A DNA stretch of 64,000 nucleotides from an uncultured Caulobacter sp. (GTDB lineage Bacteria; Pseudomonadota; Alphaproteobacteria; Caulobacterales; Caulobacteraceae), in contig CAJYMH010000029.1 in NCBI GenBank assembly GCA_913776195.1, forward strand, positions 1 to 64,000, read 5' to 3'. The translations under genes and the position numbers were made by a program. The notes under the pieces are model-generated. The model did no database searches. It was given only the letters and a program-made list of their open reading frames with translations, and was not told the DNA's origin. This document shows positions 42,853 through 51,853 of this stretch, one piece after another (positions within the stretch are counted from its first letter, which is position 1; every line of letters starts with the position of its first letter).

Positions 42853-43928
42853 CAGCGGGTCGCCTTGGTCGGGCCTGCGTTCAAGGCGGCGGGATCGATC
42901 ACCCTCACCTTGTCGCCATCGCCGATGAAGCCGGCCCCGGCCGTGGCGATGCGCGCGCCGGCGGGCAGGCCGGCGACCAGGGCGTCATCGCCGTCGAAAC
43001 CGCCGAAGCGGACCGGGCGGCGGCGGGCGACGTCGCCCTCGATCAGGAACACATGGGCGCTGGCGCCCTGGGCTTCGAGGATCGCTTCGGCGGGAATGCG
43101 GACCATCTGCTCGGCCGCGCCGGCGGGTGAAGCGGCGGTGATCTCGGCGGTGGCGATCTGGCCGCTGCGCAGGCCGGGGACGGCGCCCAGCTCGATCTCG
43201 ACCTCCACCGCGCCGGTGCGGGCGCCGGCCTGCTGGCCGATGCGGGTGACGCGGCCGGTTAGGGCGGCGCCGCCTTCGGCCAGTTTCACCTGAGCTGCGG
43301 CGCCGACCCGCAGGCGGGTGACCTCGCGATCGGGGACGGGGACGCGCATGACCAGGGGGCTGTTCAGGTCGGCGACGCGCAGGACGGCCTGGCCGGGTTG
43401 AACGACCTCGCCCGCCTGGGCAAGGCGTTCCAGCACCACGCCGTCGGCGGGCGAGGACAGCCGAGCCCAGCGGCGGTCGAAGGCGGCGGCGTCGAGGCCG
43501 GCCTGGGCGACCTTCAGGGCGCTGGCGCGGTCGTCGATGCGCTGCTTGGAGACGAAGCCCTTCTCATAGAGGGAGCGGTCGCGATCCAGGTCGCGGCGCG
43601 CGCGCTCGACATCGGCCGAGGCGCGGGCCTGACCGGCGTTGACGCCGGAGGGGTCGAGACTGGCCAGAGCCTGGCCGGCGCGTACGGAATCGCCGGCCTC
43701 GACGTTCATGGCGGTCATCACCCCGCCGATGCGGAAGGACAGGGTCATCTCCCGCCGGCGTTCGATGCGGCCGGTGGCCACCACGGCGGCCTGAGGCGAG
43801 CCGGCAGGTGCGGTCACGGCCTGAACGGCTGGAGGCGGCGCGGTCTCCTCGGCCGGCTTGTCGCCGCACGCGGCGAGGCCGAGCGCCAGCGCGACGCCCG
43901 CAAGCCCCTGGAGCGGAAGGATCCGCAT
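42852..43928 (-). CDS. RND efflux periplasmic adaptor (membrane-fusion lipoprotein)
   Basis: Periplasmic adaptor of 358 residues linking the RND pump to an outer-membrane channel. The N-terminus ends in a lipobox (GLAAC, Cys21), so it is probably a lipoprotein. Barrel-sandwich (lipoyl) halves flank a short alpha-helical hairpin (about 90-140), followed by beta-barrel and membrane-proximal domains. It is first in the two-gene operon and divergent from a TetR gene, with an inverted repeat between them. Confidence 0.92.
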   Translation of the reverse strand: MRILPLQGLAGVALALGLAACGDKPAEETAPPPAVQAVTAPAGSPQAAVVATGRIERRREMTLSFRIGGVMTAMNVEAGDSVRAGQALASLDPSGVNAGQARASADVERARRDLDRDRSLYEKGFVSKQRIDDRASALKVAQAGLDAAAFDRRWARLSSPADGVVLERLAQAGEVVQPGQAVLRVADLNSPLVMRVPVPDREVTRLRVGAAAQVKLAEGGAALTGRVTRIGQQAGARTGAVEVEIELGAVPGLRSGQIATAEITAASPAGAAEQMVRIPAEAILEAQGASAHVFLIEGDVARRRPVRFGGFDGDDALVAGLPAGARIATAGAGFIGDGDKVRVIDPAALNAGPTKATR

Positions 43929-43953
43929 GATCTGTCTTCCCCGATAGCCGATC

Positions 43954-43990
43954 AGTGATAGGTTATCTGTGAGCGAAGCAACCTAACACT
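43954..43990. promoter_or_regulatory. Candidate TetR operator of the RND operon
   Basis: AGTGATAGGTT (43954-43964) and AACCTAACACT (43980-43990) are inverted 11-mers agreeing in 10 of 11 positions, separated by 15 nt, in the divergent promoter region between the adaptor and TetR genes. The core GATA-GGT-TATC at the left arm adds a smaller dyad. Confidence 0.6.
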
Positions 43991-44010
43991 GTCAAGATGC
44001 TTGCCGAACC

Positions 44011-44670
44011 TTGAGCATTGAATTTTCGAGAACATCGGTATCGCGGTCGCCGCGCAAGCGGAAGGGGCAGGGCGGCGAGCGGCGGGAGGAGATCCTGGCC
44101 GAGGCCCTGCGCCTGATCGGCGAGCGCGGCGTCCAAGGCGTCTCCACCCGCCAGATAGCGGAGGCGGTGGGTATCTCGCAGCCCAGTCTCTACGCTTACT
44201 TCCCCAGCCGCGACGCCATCGTTGAAGAGCTTCACGACCGCGCCTTCGTGCTGCTGGTCCAGGCGCTGGACCAGTTCCGGCCGACACCGGGGAAGCCGCT
44301 GGAGCAGGCGGTGGAGTACCTGCGTGTCTACGTGGATTTCGGGCTGCAGAACCCGGACGCCTATCGTGTGGCCTTCATGATCGAGGGCGCGGCCAAGCCG
44401 AAGCCTCCGGTGGCGGACCCGTCAGCCAAGCCGGCCATGCAGGCTTTCGACCGCCTGCGCGAAGCGGTCAGGACGCTGCACCTGAACGGCGGAGCGTATA
44501 AGGCTGACCCAGAGGCTCTGGCCCAGTGCCTGTGGGCGGGGCTGCATGGCTTGGTGTCGCTGCTGATCGCCCGCCCGAACTTTCCGTGGGCGGAGCGGGA
44601 GGCGTTGATCCGCACCCACCTGATCCTGCTCGCCCGCGGCGTGCTGAATGACGATCAGGCTGCCGCGTAG
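44011..44670 (+). CDS. TetR-family regulator of the RND operon
   Basis: TetR-type repressor of 219 residues: an N-terminal HTH (about 28-72, ILAEALRLIGERGVQGVSTR and SQPSLYAYFPSRDAIVEEL) and a C-terminal ligand-binding domain of the TetR_C/WHG class. The only start before the HTH is a TTG at 44011, so the gene probably uses this weak codon. It is divergent from the RND adaptor and probably represses it through the dyad at 43954-43990. Its 3' end overlaps the convergent DUF4287 gene by 16 nt. Confidence 0.88.
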   Translation: MSIEFSRTSVSRSPRKRKGQGGERREEILAEALRLIGERGVQGVSTRQIAEAVGISQPSLYAYFPSRDAIVEELHDRAFVLLVQALDQFRPTPGKPLEQAVEYLRVYVDFGLQNPDAYRVAFMIEGAAKPKPPVADPSAKPAMQAFDRLREAVRTLHLNGGAYKADPEALAQCLWAGLHGLVSLLIARPNFPWAEREALIRTHLILLARGVLNDDQAAA

Positions 44671-45212
44671 GCGGCCCACAGCCATTCGAAAAGCTCCGCA
44701 TCGACGTCGGCGCCGCCCCTCAGCGAGGCGCGGTGGGTGACCATGCTGTTCCAGCCGCCCGCGGCGGCGAAGCGGTCGGTCGTCGCGACGCCCTTTCGCT
44801 TGATCCCGACGTCGAGCCGCCCCGCCGCCGGCTGTACGATGGCGAACTTCCTGGCTCCCCGCACGAGGCTGACATAGGTGTCGGTGGGCGCCAGACCGAC
44901 GTCCTCGCCCAGTGTTCTGGCCTTCTCCACCAGTGCGTCGAACAGCGGCCGCTGGGCTGCGCGTCCGCCGGAGAACAGCTTTTCGATCCGGTCCTCGGCC
45001 GCGCCGCGCGGCTCGCTGTCATTCTTGATGATGGCGAAGATCGCCATGGCGTGGCCCCGTCCTAGCTCGAACTCGTCCTTCAGCCAGGCGACTACGTCAC
45101 CGGCCTTCACGCCAGGGCCGGCCAGGCCCCTTTCGGCGGCGATCGCTTTCAAGGCGTCTGGACTCTTGCCGGTCTTCGCCTCAACGGCGTTGAGATAGGC
45201 CTGGAAGGACAT
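44655..45212 (-). CDS. DUF4287/DUF5655 domain protein
   Basis: Cytosolic protein of 185 residues with an N-terminal DUF4287 helical domain (SFQAYLNAVEAKTGKSPDAL and HAMAIFAIIK) and a C-terminal DUF5655 domain (about 75-182). The pair is a common two-domain combination with no known biochemical function. It overlaps the TetR gene tail to tail. Recognition is by pattern. Confidence 0.82.
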   Translation of the reverse strand: MSFQAYLNAVEAKTGKSPDALKAIAAERGLAGPGVKAGDVVAWLKDEFELGRGHAMAIFAIIKNDSEPRGAAEDRIEKLFSGGRAAQRPLFDALVEKARTLGEDVGLAPTDTYVSLVRGARKFAIVQPAAGRLDVGIKRKGVATTDRFAAAGGWNSMVTHRASLRGGADVDAELFEWLWAAYAAA

Positions 45213-45252
45213 GAAAGGCTCCTCGGTGGTGTCTGTACGCCCTAGGACGGAC

Positions 45253-45280
45253 GAGCGGCGGCCGACCCGACAGGCCGCTC
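45253..45280 (-). terminator. Stem-loop after the methyltransferase gene
   Basis: GAGCGGC / GCCGCTC (7 bp, 14-nt loop) lies 12-39 nt past the methyltransferase stop on the minus strand. It has no T-tract. Confidence 0.4.
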
Positions 45281-45291
45281 AAGCCTTTTGA

Positions 45292-45897
45292 TCAATTCTC
45301 GAAACGAGCCAGCCAGACGGTGTGTCCCCCACAGCTCGGGTCATCGGCCAAATGCCGCAGCACCCGAAAGCCGTGGCCGGCCAGCAAACCCTCGTACTCC
45401 GTTCGATCGAGGCTGGCGTGATAGAGCGGGTCGCCTCGATATTCGCCGACGACCTCGCCCGCGCTGGGCCCGCTGGTGAACATCAGCGCCGCGCCAGGCG
45501 CGGCATGGTCCCGAAAGACCGCGAACATGGCCCGCTGGTCGGCTGGCGGCAGGTGGAAAAAGCTGTCCCAGGCCAATATCCCGCCGAAACGCCGACCCAA
45601 GTCGAGGCGGCGCATGTCGGCCACGCGCCAGTCTCCGTTCGGAAAGCGCTTGCGGCAAAGCGCGACGAGGCTGGCGGAGGAGTCCACGCCGGTCAGCGCA
45701 TGGCCCGCCTCGATCAGATGCTGGGCGATGGGTTCGCCGCAGCCGCAGCCAAGGTCGAGGATCGGCCCATTCGGGCTTGCGGCCTCGCGGAAGGCCGCAA
45801 GCCATTCCCGCTCCATCAGGCTGCGTCCACGGTCGCGGGCGTAGTCTTCCGCGTGACGTTCATAAAGCGCGATGATGTCGTCCGCCGCCTTCCGCAT
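45292..45897 (-). CDS. Class I SAM-dependent methyltransferase
   Basis: Soluble methyltransferase of 201 residues. Motif I ILDLGCGCGEPIAQHL binds SAM, the acidic residue of motif II is in LTGVDSSASLV, and the post-motif region WDSFFHLPPADQ follows. The substrate is unknown; small-molecule methylation is the usual role for this class. The ATG at 45897 (MRKAADDIIALYERHA) is chosen because a much longer open frame upstream has no conserved sequence and overlaps the divergent glutathione transferase gene. Confidence 0.88.
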   Translation of the reverse strand: MRKAADDIIALYERHAEDYARDRGRSLMEREWLAAFREAASPNGPILDLGCGCGEPIAQHLIEAGHALTGVDSSASLVALCRKRFPNGDWRVADMRRLDLGRRFGGILAWDSFFHLPPADQRAMFAVFRDHAAPGAALMFTSGPSAGEVVGEYRGDPLYHASLDRTEYEGLLAGHGFRVLRHLADDPSCGGHTVWLARFEN

Positions 45898-46026
45898 GGC
45901 CGGATGATCGCGAGCCGAGCCATAGCTGGCAAGGCGGTGCGGAGAATTTACGGGACGTGTCGGAAACCCTCTCTCTCGTCCGTCCTTGAGATGTAGCGGC
46001 TCGGCCGCACGAAGGGAGAAAAGACC

Positions 46027-46680
46027 ATGATTAAGGTCAGCGCGTTCAAATGGGTTCCGGACTTCGCTCAGGGACTGGTGCGCGACCTGCGGGTCCGCTG
46101 GGCTTTGGAAGAGGCGGGCTGGCCCTATGAAATCGACCTTATCGGCCCTGAAGATCAGGGAAGCGAGGCTTATCGCGACAGGCAGCCCTTCGGCCAGGTG
46201 CCGGCCTATGAAGAGCGCGGCCAGGTTCTCTTCGAATCCGGCGCCATCGTCCTGCACATCGCGGAACGCACCGAAGTCCTGATGCCATCGGACGCGGAGC
46301 AGCGCGCGAAGACGGTCACCTGGCTGTTCGCAGCGATGAACACCATGGAGCCCGCCTTCAATGGCCTGGCCGATCTGGACCTGTTCCATCCCGGCGACGT
46401 GTGGGCGCTGGCGCGTCGGCCCGAAGCGGAGGCCTTCGTGAAGCGCCGCTTGACCGAACTGGCGTCCTATCTGGCGGGCGACGATTATCTGGCGGCGGGC
46501 CGGTTCACCGCCGCAGACCTGCTGATGACGACGGTGCTGCGCAACCTGCGCCACACGGATCTGGTCACGGCTGATCCGGTGCTGGGAAAGTATCTGCGGC
46601 GCTGCGAGGCGCGACCGGCGTTCCAGAAGGCGCTGGCGGATCAAATGGCGACCTTCGAGAAATACGCTCCCGCCGCCTAG
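46027..46680 (+). CDS. Glutathione S-transferase family protein
   Basis: Cytosolic protein of 217 residues. The thioredoxin-like N-terminal domain (about 1-80) contains the glutathione-binding GQVPAYEE (cis-Pro) and LFESGAIVLHIAE motifs; a helical C-terminal domain with FTAADLLMTTVL follows. Probable role: conjugation or reduction of electrophiles. AAGGGAGAAAAG precedes the ATG. A very stable hairpin ends the transcript. Confidence 0.9.
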   Translation: MIKVSAFKWVPDFAQGLVRDLRVRWALEEAGWPYEIDLIGPEDQGSEAYRDRQPFGQVPAYEERGQVLFESGAIVLHIAERTEVLMPSDAEQRAKTVTWLFAAMNTMEPAFNGLADLDLFHPGDVWALARRPEAEAFVKRRLTELASYLAGDDYLAAGRFTAADLLMTTVLRNLRHTDLVTADPVLGKYLRRCEARPAFQKALADQMATFEKYAPAA

Positions 46681-46704
46681 GAGAGGCGCCAGTCGCCGCA
46701 AGGC

Positions 46705-46741
46705 CGCCGCATTGCGCGAAAATCGTTCGCGCAATGCGGCG
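46705..46741 (+). terminator. 16-bp perfect hairpin between GST and mmsA genes
   Basis: CGCCGCATTGCGCGAA and TTCGCGCAATGCGGCG pair perfectly over 16 bp with a 5-nt loop, 25 nt after the GST stop and 46 nt before the mmsA ATG. It is followed by GGTTTGAT rather than a T-run. A strong terminator is likely; it could also be an operator for mmsA. Confidence 0.7.
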
Positions 46742-46787
46742 CGGTTTGATAGCTCGTTCCGCAAAACAAGAATTACGGAGGAGCCCC

Positions 46788-48299
46788 ATGCGCAGCATCC
46801 ACCATTTCGTGAACGGCCAAGCCTTTGAAGGCGCCTCCGGCCGGTTCGGCGACGTGTTCAATCCCAACACCGGCGAGATCCAGGCCCGCGTCCAGCTGGC
46901 GACCCCCGCCGAAATCGACGCCGCCGTGCAGGCCGCCGTAGCCGCCCAGCGCGTCTGGAGCACGGTGAACCCGCAGCGTCGCGCGCGGGTGATGTTCGAA
47001 TTCAAGCGCTTGGTGGAAAGCCGTATGGGCGAGCTGGCCGAGCTGCTGTCCAGCGAGCACGGCAAGGTCATCGCCGACTCCAAGGGCGACATCCAGCGGG
47101 GCCTGGAGGTGATTGAGTTCGCCTGCGGCGTGCCGCATGTCCTGAAGGGCGAATACACCGAGGGCGCCGGTCCGGGCATCGACGTCTATTCCATGCGCCA
47201 GCCCCTGGGCGTGGCGGCGGGGATCACCCCGTTCAACTTCCCCGCCATGATCCCGATGTGGATGTTCGGCGTGGCCATCGCCGTGGGCAACACCTTTATC
47301 CTGAAGCCGTCCGAGAAGGACCCGTCGGTTCCGGTTCGCCTGGCCGAGCTGATGATGCAGGCGGGCGCCGAGCTGGGCCTGGACATGAAGGGCGTGCTGA
47401 ACGTCGTGCATGGCGACAAGACCGCCGTCGACGCCATCCTGCAGCACCCCGACATCAAGGCCGTCAGCTTCGTCGGCTCGTCCGACATCGCCCACTACGT
47501 CTATTCCCAGGGAACGGCGAACGGAAAACGTGTCCAGGCCATGGGCGGCGCCAAGAACCACGGGATCATCCTGCCCGACGCCGACCTGGACCAGACGGTG
47601 AAGGACCTGCTGGGCGCGGCCTATGGCTCGGCCGGCGAGCGGTGCATGGCCCTGCCGGTGGTCGTGCCGGTCGGCAAGGCGACGGCGGATGAGCTGCGCG
47701 AGCGGCTGGTCGCCGGGATCGAGACTCTCAAGGTCGGCGTCAGCACTGATGGCGACGCCCACTACGGCCCGGTCGTGTCGAGCGCGCACCGCGCCAAGGT
47801 CGCCGACTACATCCGCCTGGGCGCCGAGGAGGGCGCGGAGCTGGTGGTCGATGGCCGCGACTTCGCCCTGCAAGGCTACGAGAAGGGCTTCTTCATCGGC
47901 CCGACGCTGTTCGACAACGTCAAGCCGACCATGAAGACCTATCAGGAAGAGATCTTCGGCCCCGTGCTGCAGATCGTCCGCGCCGAGAGCTTCGAGGAGG
48001 CGGTGCGTCTGCCGTCGGAGCACCAGTACGGCAACGGGGTGGCCATCTTCACCCGCAACGGTCGGGCGGCGCGGGAATTCGCTTCGCAGGTCAATGTGGG
48101 CATGGTCGGCATCAACGTGCCGATCCCGGTGCCGGTGGCCTATCACACCTTCGGCGGCTGGAAGCGCAGCGCCTTCGGCGACACCAACCAGCACGGCATG
48201 GAAGGCGTGAAGTTCTACACCAAGGTGAAGACCGTCACGGCGCGCTGGCCTGAAGGCGAAAGCGAGGACAGCGCCTTCGTCATTCCGACCATGCGTTGA
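46788..48299 (+). CDS. mmsA: CoA-acylating methylmalonate-semialdehyde dehydrogenase
   Basis: Converts methylmalonate semialdehyde plus CoA and NAD+ to propionyl-CoA in valine and pyrimidine catabolism (also malonate semialdehyde to acetyl-CoA). 503 residues, the normal length. Catalytic Cys286 sits in GERCMALPVV, and the cofactor region ITPFNFPAMIPMWMF is the family signature. The ATG at 46788 has GGAGGAG upstream. Other valine-pathway genes are not adjacent, although an acyl-CoA dehydrogenase pair lies 9 kb away. Confidence 0.95.
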   Translation: MRSIHHFVNGQAFEGASGRFGDVFNPNTGEIQARVQLATPAEIDAAVQAAVAAQRVWSTVNPQRRARVMFEFKRLVESRMGELAELLSSEHGKVIADSKGDIQRGLEVIEFACGVPHVLKGEYTEGAGPGIDVYSMRQPLGVAAGITPFNFPAMIPMWMFGVAIAVGNTFILKPSEKDPSVPVRLAELMMQAGAELGLDMKGVLNVVHGDKTAVDAILQHPDIKAVSFVGSSDIAHYVYSQGTANGKRVQAMGGAKNHGIILPDADLDQTVKDLLGAAYGSAGERCMALPVVVPVGKATADELRERLVAGIETLKVGVSTDGDAHYGPVVSSAHRAKVADYIRLGAEEGAELVVDGRDFALQGYEKGFFIGPTLFDNVKPTMKTYQEEIFGPVLQIVRAESFEEAVRLPSEHQYGNGVAIFTRNGRAAREFASQVNVGMVGINVPIPVPVAYHTFGGWKRSAFGDTNQHGMEGVKFYTKVKTVTARWPEGESEDSAFVIPTMR

Positions 48300-48402
48300 G
48301 CGAGCAATGTTCGTCGTTTGGCGTCGACCATTCGGCTTTTACGGCCTTGCCTCGAGGCCTCTGACACCCTTCTGTCTGCGCTCGATTTGATCGGAGCGTT
48401 CG

Positions 48403-49188
48403 ATGGATTTTGGCATCGCCGGCAAAACGGCGCTTGTTCTGGGCGGCAGCGGCGGGCTCGGGCGCGGGATCGCCCAGGCCCTGGCCGCGGAAGGCGTGCG
48501 GGTGGCCGTGGCCGGCCGCAACGCCGAGGCGGTTGAGGAGACCTGCTGCCAGATGTGGGACCGGAACGTCCGTTGCCTGCCCTTGACCTGGGACCTGTCC
48601 GATCTGGCGCAGATCGAGCCGAACATCGCCCGGATCGAGCAGGAGCTGGGGCCGGTCGAGATCCTGATCAACAACACCGGCGGCCCGCCGCCGACCCTGG
48701 CGCAGGGGCAGGACCCGGGCCTTTGGACGGCGCAGTTTCAGTCCATGGTGCTGTCGGTGATCGCCATCACCGACAGGGTGCTGCCGGGCATGAAGGCGGC
48801 GGGCTGGGGCCGGATCATCACCAGCACCTCGTCCGGGGTGGAGGCGCCGATCCCAGGCCTAGCCATCTCCAACGCCCTGCGCGCGTCGCTGGTGGGCTGG
48901 TCCAAGACCCTGGCGCGGGAAGTCGCGCCGCACGGGATCACTGCCAACATCATCGTTCCGGGCCGCATCGCCACCGACCGCATCCGCTTCCTGGACGGCA
49001 AGCGTGCCGAAGCGACCGGGCGGACTGAGGAAGTGGTGACCGCCGAGGCGACCGCCGCCATCCCTGGCGGACGGATGGGCGCCCCGGAGGAGTATGGCGC
49101 CGTCGCCGCTTTCTTGGCCAGCCGTCAGGCCGCCTATATGACCGGCTCCATCGTGCGGGTGGATGGCGGGCTGATCCCCAGCGTCTGA
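48403..49188 (+). CDS. SDR-family protein lacking the canonical Tyr/Lys active site
   Basis: Rossmann-fold protein of 261 residues in the short-chain dehydrogenase family. The nucleotide motif is GGSGGLGRGIA (14-24) and the NNxG-equivalent is NNTGG (90-94). Ser141-144 is in place. Where YxxxK is expected (about 155-159) the sequence is ISNAL, so the catalytic Tyr and Lys are missing. This matches a known SDR subgroup (3-oxoacyl-ACP reductase-like, cd05344 type) described as lacking the perfect catalytic tetrad. It may act by a different mechanism or not be an oxidoreductase. Confidence 0.88.
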   Translation: MDFGIAGKTALVLGGSGGLGRGIAQALAAEGVRVAVAGRNAEAVEETCCQMWDRNVRCLPLTWDLSDLAQIEPNIARIEQELGPVEILINNTGGPPPTLAQGQDPGLWTAQFQSMVLSVIAITDRVLPGMKAAGWGRIITSTSSGVEAPIPGLAISNALRASLVGWSKTLAREVAPHGITANIIVPGRIATDRIRFLDGKRAEATGRTEEVVTAEATAAIPGGRMGAPEEYGAVAAFLASRQAAYMTGSIVRVDGGLIPSV

Positions 49189-49296
49189 TCCGGATCAAAA
49201 TTGGCGGCCGTGAATAATTCACGCGTTAGTCGATTTTCTGCGGCTTTGATTAAACATTGAGGCGCAGGCTCTCCAGCCATCCGGGAGGAGCCTGGA

Positions 49297-51036
49297 GTGC
49301 CGAAGACCGATGATTACGGCGCGGTGGCGATCACACGCGCCAAGGAGCTGCCGACGCGGCTGGCGCTGGCGCTGTTTCTGGCGGGCGTTGCAACCATGTT
49401 GTCCGGCCCTCTATGGCCGGTGGTCTGGTATCTTTGCGTATGCTTGGCCCAGGCGATCGATTGGCTGGCCTTCAAGCCCGTTCGGCTGAATCCCCGGACC
49501 ATGCCGTCGCGGGCGCGCATCTGGATCTGCACCCTGTCGGCCATGCTGAACACGGCGGTCTATTCCGGCATCGCGGCCTATCTGTGGTTCGCGGGCGGCG
49601 AGGCGGGGAAGCTGTTCGCCATCCTGCAGCCGGCCGGCGGTCTTCTTCATATCGCCCTTCACATGCACTCCGCCTGGCGTCTCTTCCTCGGCGCCGCGAT
49701 CCCGCATCTAAGCTACCTGTTGCTTCTGCCTCTGCTGAGCGGCGTGCTGACGCCCCAGAAAGACATGCTGCCGATGACGGCGGTGACCATCGCCGGCGTC
49801 CTCTACAGCACGCACCTGTTCGTGGCGGTGCGCCGGACGGTGGCCACCAACGCCGCCCTGCGCCAGGCGCGCGATCAGGCCGACGCCGAGCGCCTGCGCG
49901 CCGAACAGGCCAGCGCCGCAAAGTCGACGTTCCTGGCCACGATAAGCCATGAAATCCGCACACCTATGAACGCGGTGGTCGCCGCCGCCACCCTGTTGAA
50001 AGACGACCGGCTGAGCGCCGCGCAGTCGGAACATGTGCAGATGCTGTCCCATTCCAGCGAGGTGCTCCTGGGCCTGCTGAACGACGTGCTGGACCTGTCC
50101 AAGATCGAGTCCGGCAAGCTCGTTCTCGAAGAGGTCGCCATCGACCTGCCGGCCAAGCTGGAGGCCAGCCTGCACCTGTGGCGCGGCCGGGCCGAGACTG
50201 CGGGCGTGACCATGTCGGGCGACTTCGTGGATGTGCCCGCGCGGATCGTCACCGATCCTCTGCGGTTCCAGCAGATCCTCTCGAACCTGCTGTCGAACGC
50301 CGTGAAGTTCACCGACGCCGGCTCCATCGAACTGCACGCCGGCCGCCTGGCCTGGCCCTCGCGCCTATGGGTGGAGGTTCGCGATACCGGGGTCGGCATG
50401 ACGCCCGAGGTGGCGGCCCGCATCTTCGATCGCTTCGAGCAGGCCAATCCCGGCACCAGCCGCAGCTATGGCGGCACGGGCCTGGGCTTGAGCATCAGCC
50501 GCCATTTGGCCGAGGCCATGGGCGGCTCACTGACGGTAAGCAGCGAGCCGGGCGTCGGCTCTATCTTCCGCCTGGAGCTGCCGCTCGTCTTCGGCGACGA
50601 GGGCGCTGTCGAAGCCGAGCATGATGAGGAGGTCGCCGATGGCTGCTTGCGTCAGGTGGACGTCCTGCTGGCGGAGGATCATCCGGTGAACCAGAAGATC
50701 GTCCGCCTCTATCTTGAACCGATGGGATGCCGTGTGACCGTGGCCGAGAACGGCGACGAGGCGGTCAAGATCGCCGCCGTGCAAGCCTTCGACGTGATCC
50801 TCATGGACATGCAGATGCCGGTTATGGATGGCGTCGAGGCGACACGTCGCATCCGGGAGACGGGCGCGAACACCGACACGCCGATCCTGGCCCTGACAGC
50901 CAACGCCCTGCTGGAGCACCGGCAGCAATGGCTGCGTGTCGGGGTCGAGACGTTCCTCACCAAGCCCTTGGACGCCCGGGGCTTGATCGAGGCGGTGTCG
51001 GCGGCGGTGTCCGAAGGAGACCGACGGGCGGCTTAG
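49297..51036 (+). CDS. Hybrid sensor histidine kinase/response regulator
   Basis: Membrane hybrid kinase of 579 residues. The N-terminal 170 residues hold about five hydrophobic helices and no large periplasmic domain. HisKA follows with His218 (TISHEIRTPMNAV), then HATPase with N-box NLLSNAVKFTDAG and GTGLGLSISRHL, then a C-terminal receiver with Asp504 (VILMDMQMPVMDG). The GTG start follows GGAGGAGC. No phosphotransfer protein or output regulator lies beside it. It converges with metQ, sharing 4 nt at the stops. CGTGAAT-A-ATTCACG at 49209-49223, about 75 nt before the start, is a perfect dyad and a possible operator. Confidence 0.92.
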   Translation: MPKTDDYGAVAITRAKELPTRLALALFLAGVATMLSGPLWPVVWYLCVCLAQAIDWLAFKPVRLNPRTMPSRARIWICTLSAMLNTAVYSGIAAYLWFAGGEAGKLFAILQPAGGLLHIALHMHSAWRLFLGAAIPHLSYLLLLPLLSGVLTPQKDMLPMTAVTIAGVLYSTHLFVAVRRTVATNAALRQARDQADAERLRAEQASAAKSTFLATISHEIRTPMNAVVAAATLLKDDRLSAAQSEHVQMLSHSSEVLLGLLNDVLDLSKIESGKLVLEEVAIDLPAKLEASLHLWRGRAETAGVTMSGDFVDVPARIVTDPLRFQQILSNLLSNAVKFTDAGSIELHAGRLAWPSRLWVEVRDTGVGMTPEVAARIFDRFEQANPGTSRSYGGTGLGLSISRHLAEAMGGSLTVSSEPGVGSIFRLELPLVFGDEGAVEAEHDEEVADGCLRQVDVLLAEDHPVNQKIVRLYLEPMGCRVTVAENGDEAVKIAAVQAFDVILMDMQMPVMDGVEATRRIRETGANTDTPILALTANALLEHRQQWLRVGVETFLTKPLDARGLIEAVSAAVSEGDRRAA

Positions 51037-51836
51037 AACGCCGGGACCACCGCGCCGTCGTAGGTCTTCTCGATAAAGGCCTTCACCTCGGGGCCGGTCA
51101 GGGCCTTGGCCAGTTTCTGGACGCGGGGGTCGTCCTTGTTGTCCTCACGCGAGACCAGGAAGTTCACGTAGGGGCTTTCCTTGTCCTCGATCGCCAGGGC
51201 GTCGCGGGTCGGGTTCAGCTTGGCGTCCAAAGCGTAGTTGGTGTTGATCAGCGCCAGGTCCAACTCGCCCAGCACGCGGGGCAGGGTGGCGGCCTCAAGT
51301 TCGCGGAACTTCAGGTTCTTCGGGTTCGACGCGATGTCCTTCAGCGTCGCCAGGGCGTTGGTCGGATCGGTCAGGGCGATCAGCCCGGCCTTCTGCAGCA
51401 GCAGCAGGGCGCGGCCGCCATTGCTGGGCTCGTTCGGGATGGCGACGGTCGCGCCGTTCGGGATTTCAGCCAGGGTCTTGTGCTTGCGAGAATAGGCGCC
51501 GAGCGGCTCGATATGCACGCCGACCACGGTGACCAGGTGCGTGCCGCGTTCCTTGTTGAACTCGTCGAAGTACGGCTTGGTCTGGAAGTAGTTCACGTCC
51601 AGCTGCTTCTGGTCGACCTGAAGGTTGGGCTGAACGTAGTCGTTGAACACCTTCACCTGCAGCTTCACGCCGTCCTTCTCCAGGATCGGTCGGACCACTT
51701 CGAGAATCTCGGCGTGCGGCACGGCGGTGGCGCCGATGGTCAGGGTGTCGGCCGCGCTCTGGGCCGGCTGACGGTTGCAGGCGGCCAGCATCAGGGTCGA
51801 GGCGGCGGCGATCAGAAGGGCGCGGCGAGCGAGCAT
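51033..51836 (-). CDS. metQ: MetQ, D/L-methionine-binding lipoprotein
   Basis: Periplasmic substrate-binding lipoprotein of the MetNIQ methionine importer. 267 residues: lipobox LMLAAC with Cys20, then the NlpA/MetQ fold (TIGATAVPHAEILEVV near the N-terminus, VDVNYFQTKPYF-like LDVNYFQTKPYFDEF). The ATG at 51836 is set by the lipoprotein signal. It is the last gene of the metN-metI-metQ operon. Confidence 0.93.
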   Translation of the reverse strand: MLARRALLIAAASTLMLAACNRQPAQSAADTLTIGATAVPHAEILEVVRPILEKDGVKLQVKVFNDYVQPNLQVDQKQLDVNYFQTKPYFDEFNKERGTHLVTVVGVHIEPLGAYSRKHKTLAEIPNGATVAIPNEPSNGGRALLLLQKAGLIALTDPTNALATLKDIASNPKNLKFRELEAATLPRVLGELDLALINTNYALDAKLNPTRDALAIEDKESPYVNFLVSREDNKDDPRVQKLAKALTGPEVKAFIEKTYDGAVVPAF

Positions 51837-51853
51837 GGGGAAGGTCCTTCGAT

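Noticed and set aside
49472..49963. Minus-strand frame inside the hybrid kinase gene
   Set aside because: It is Arg/Pro-rich, has no ribosome site and overlaps conserved kinase coding sequence.
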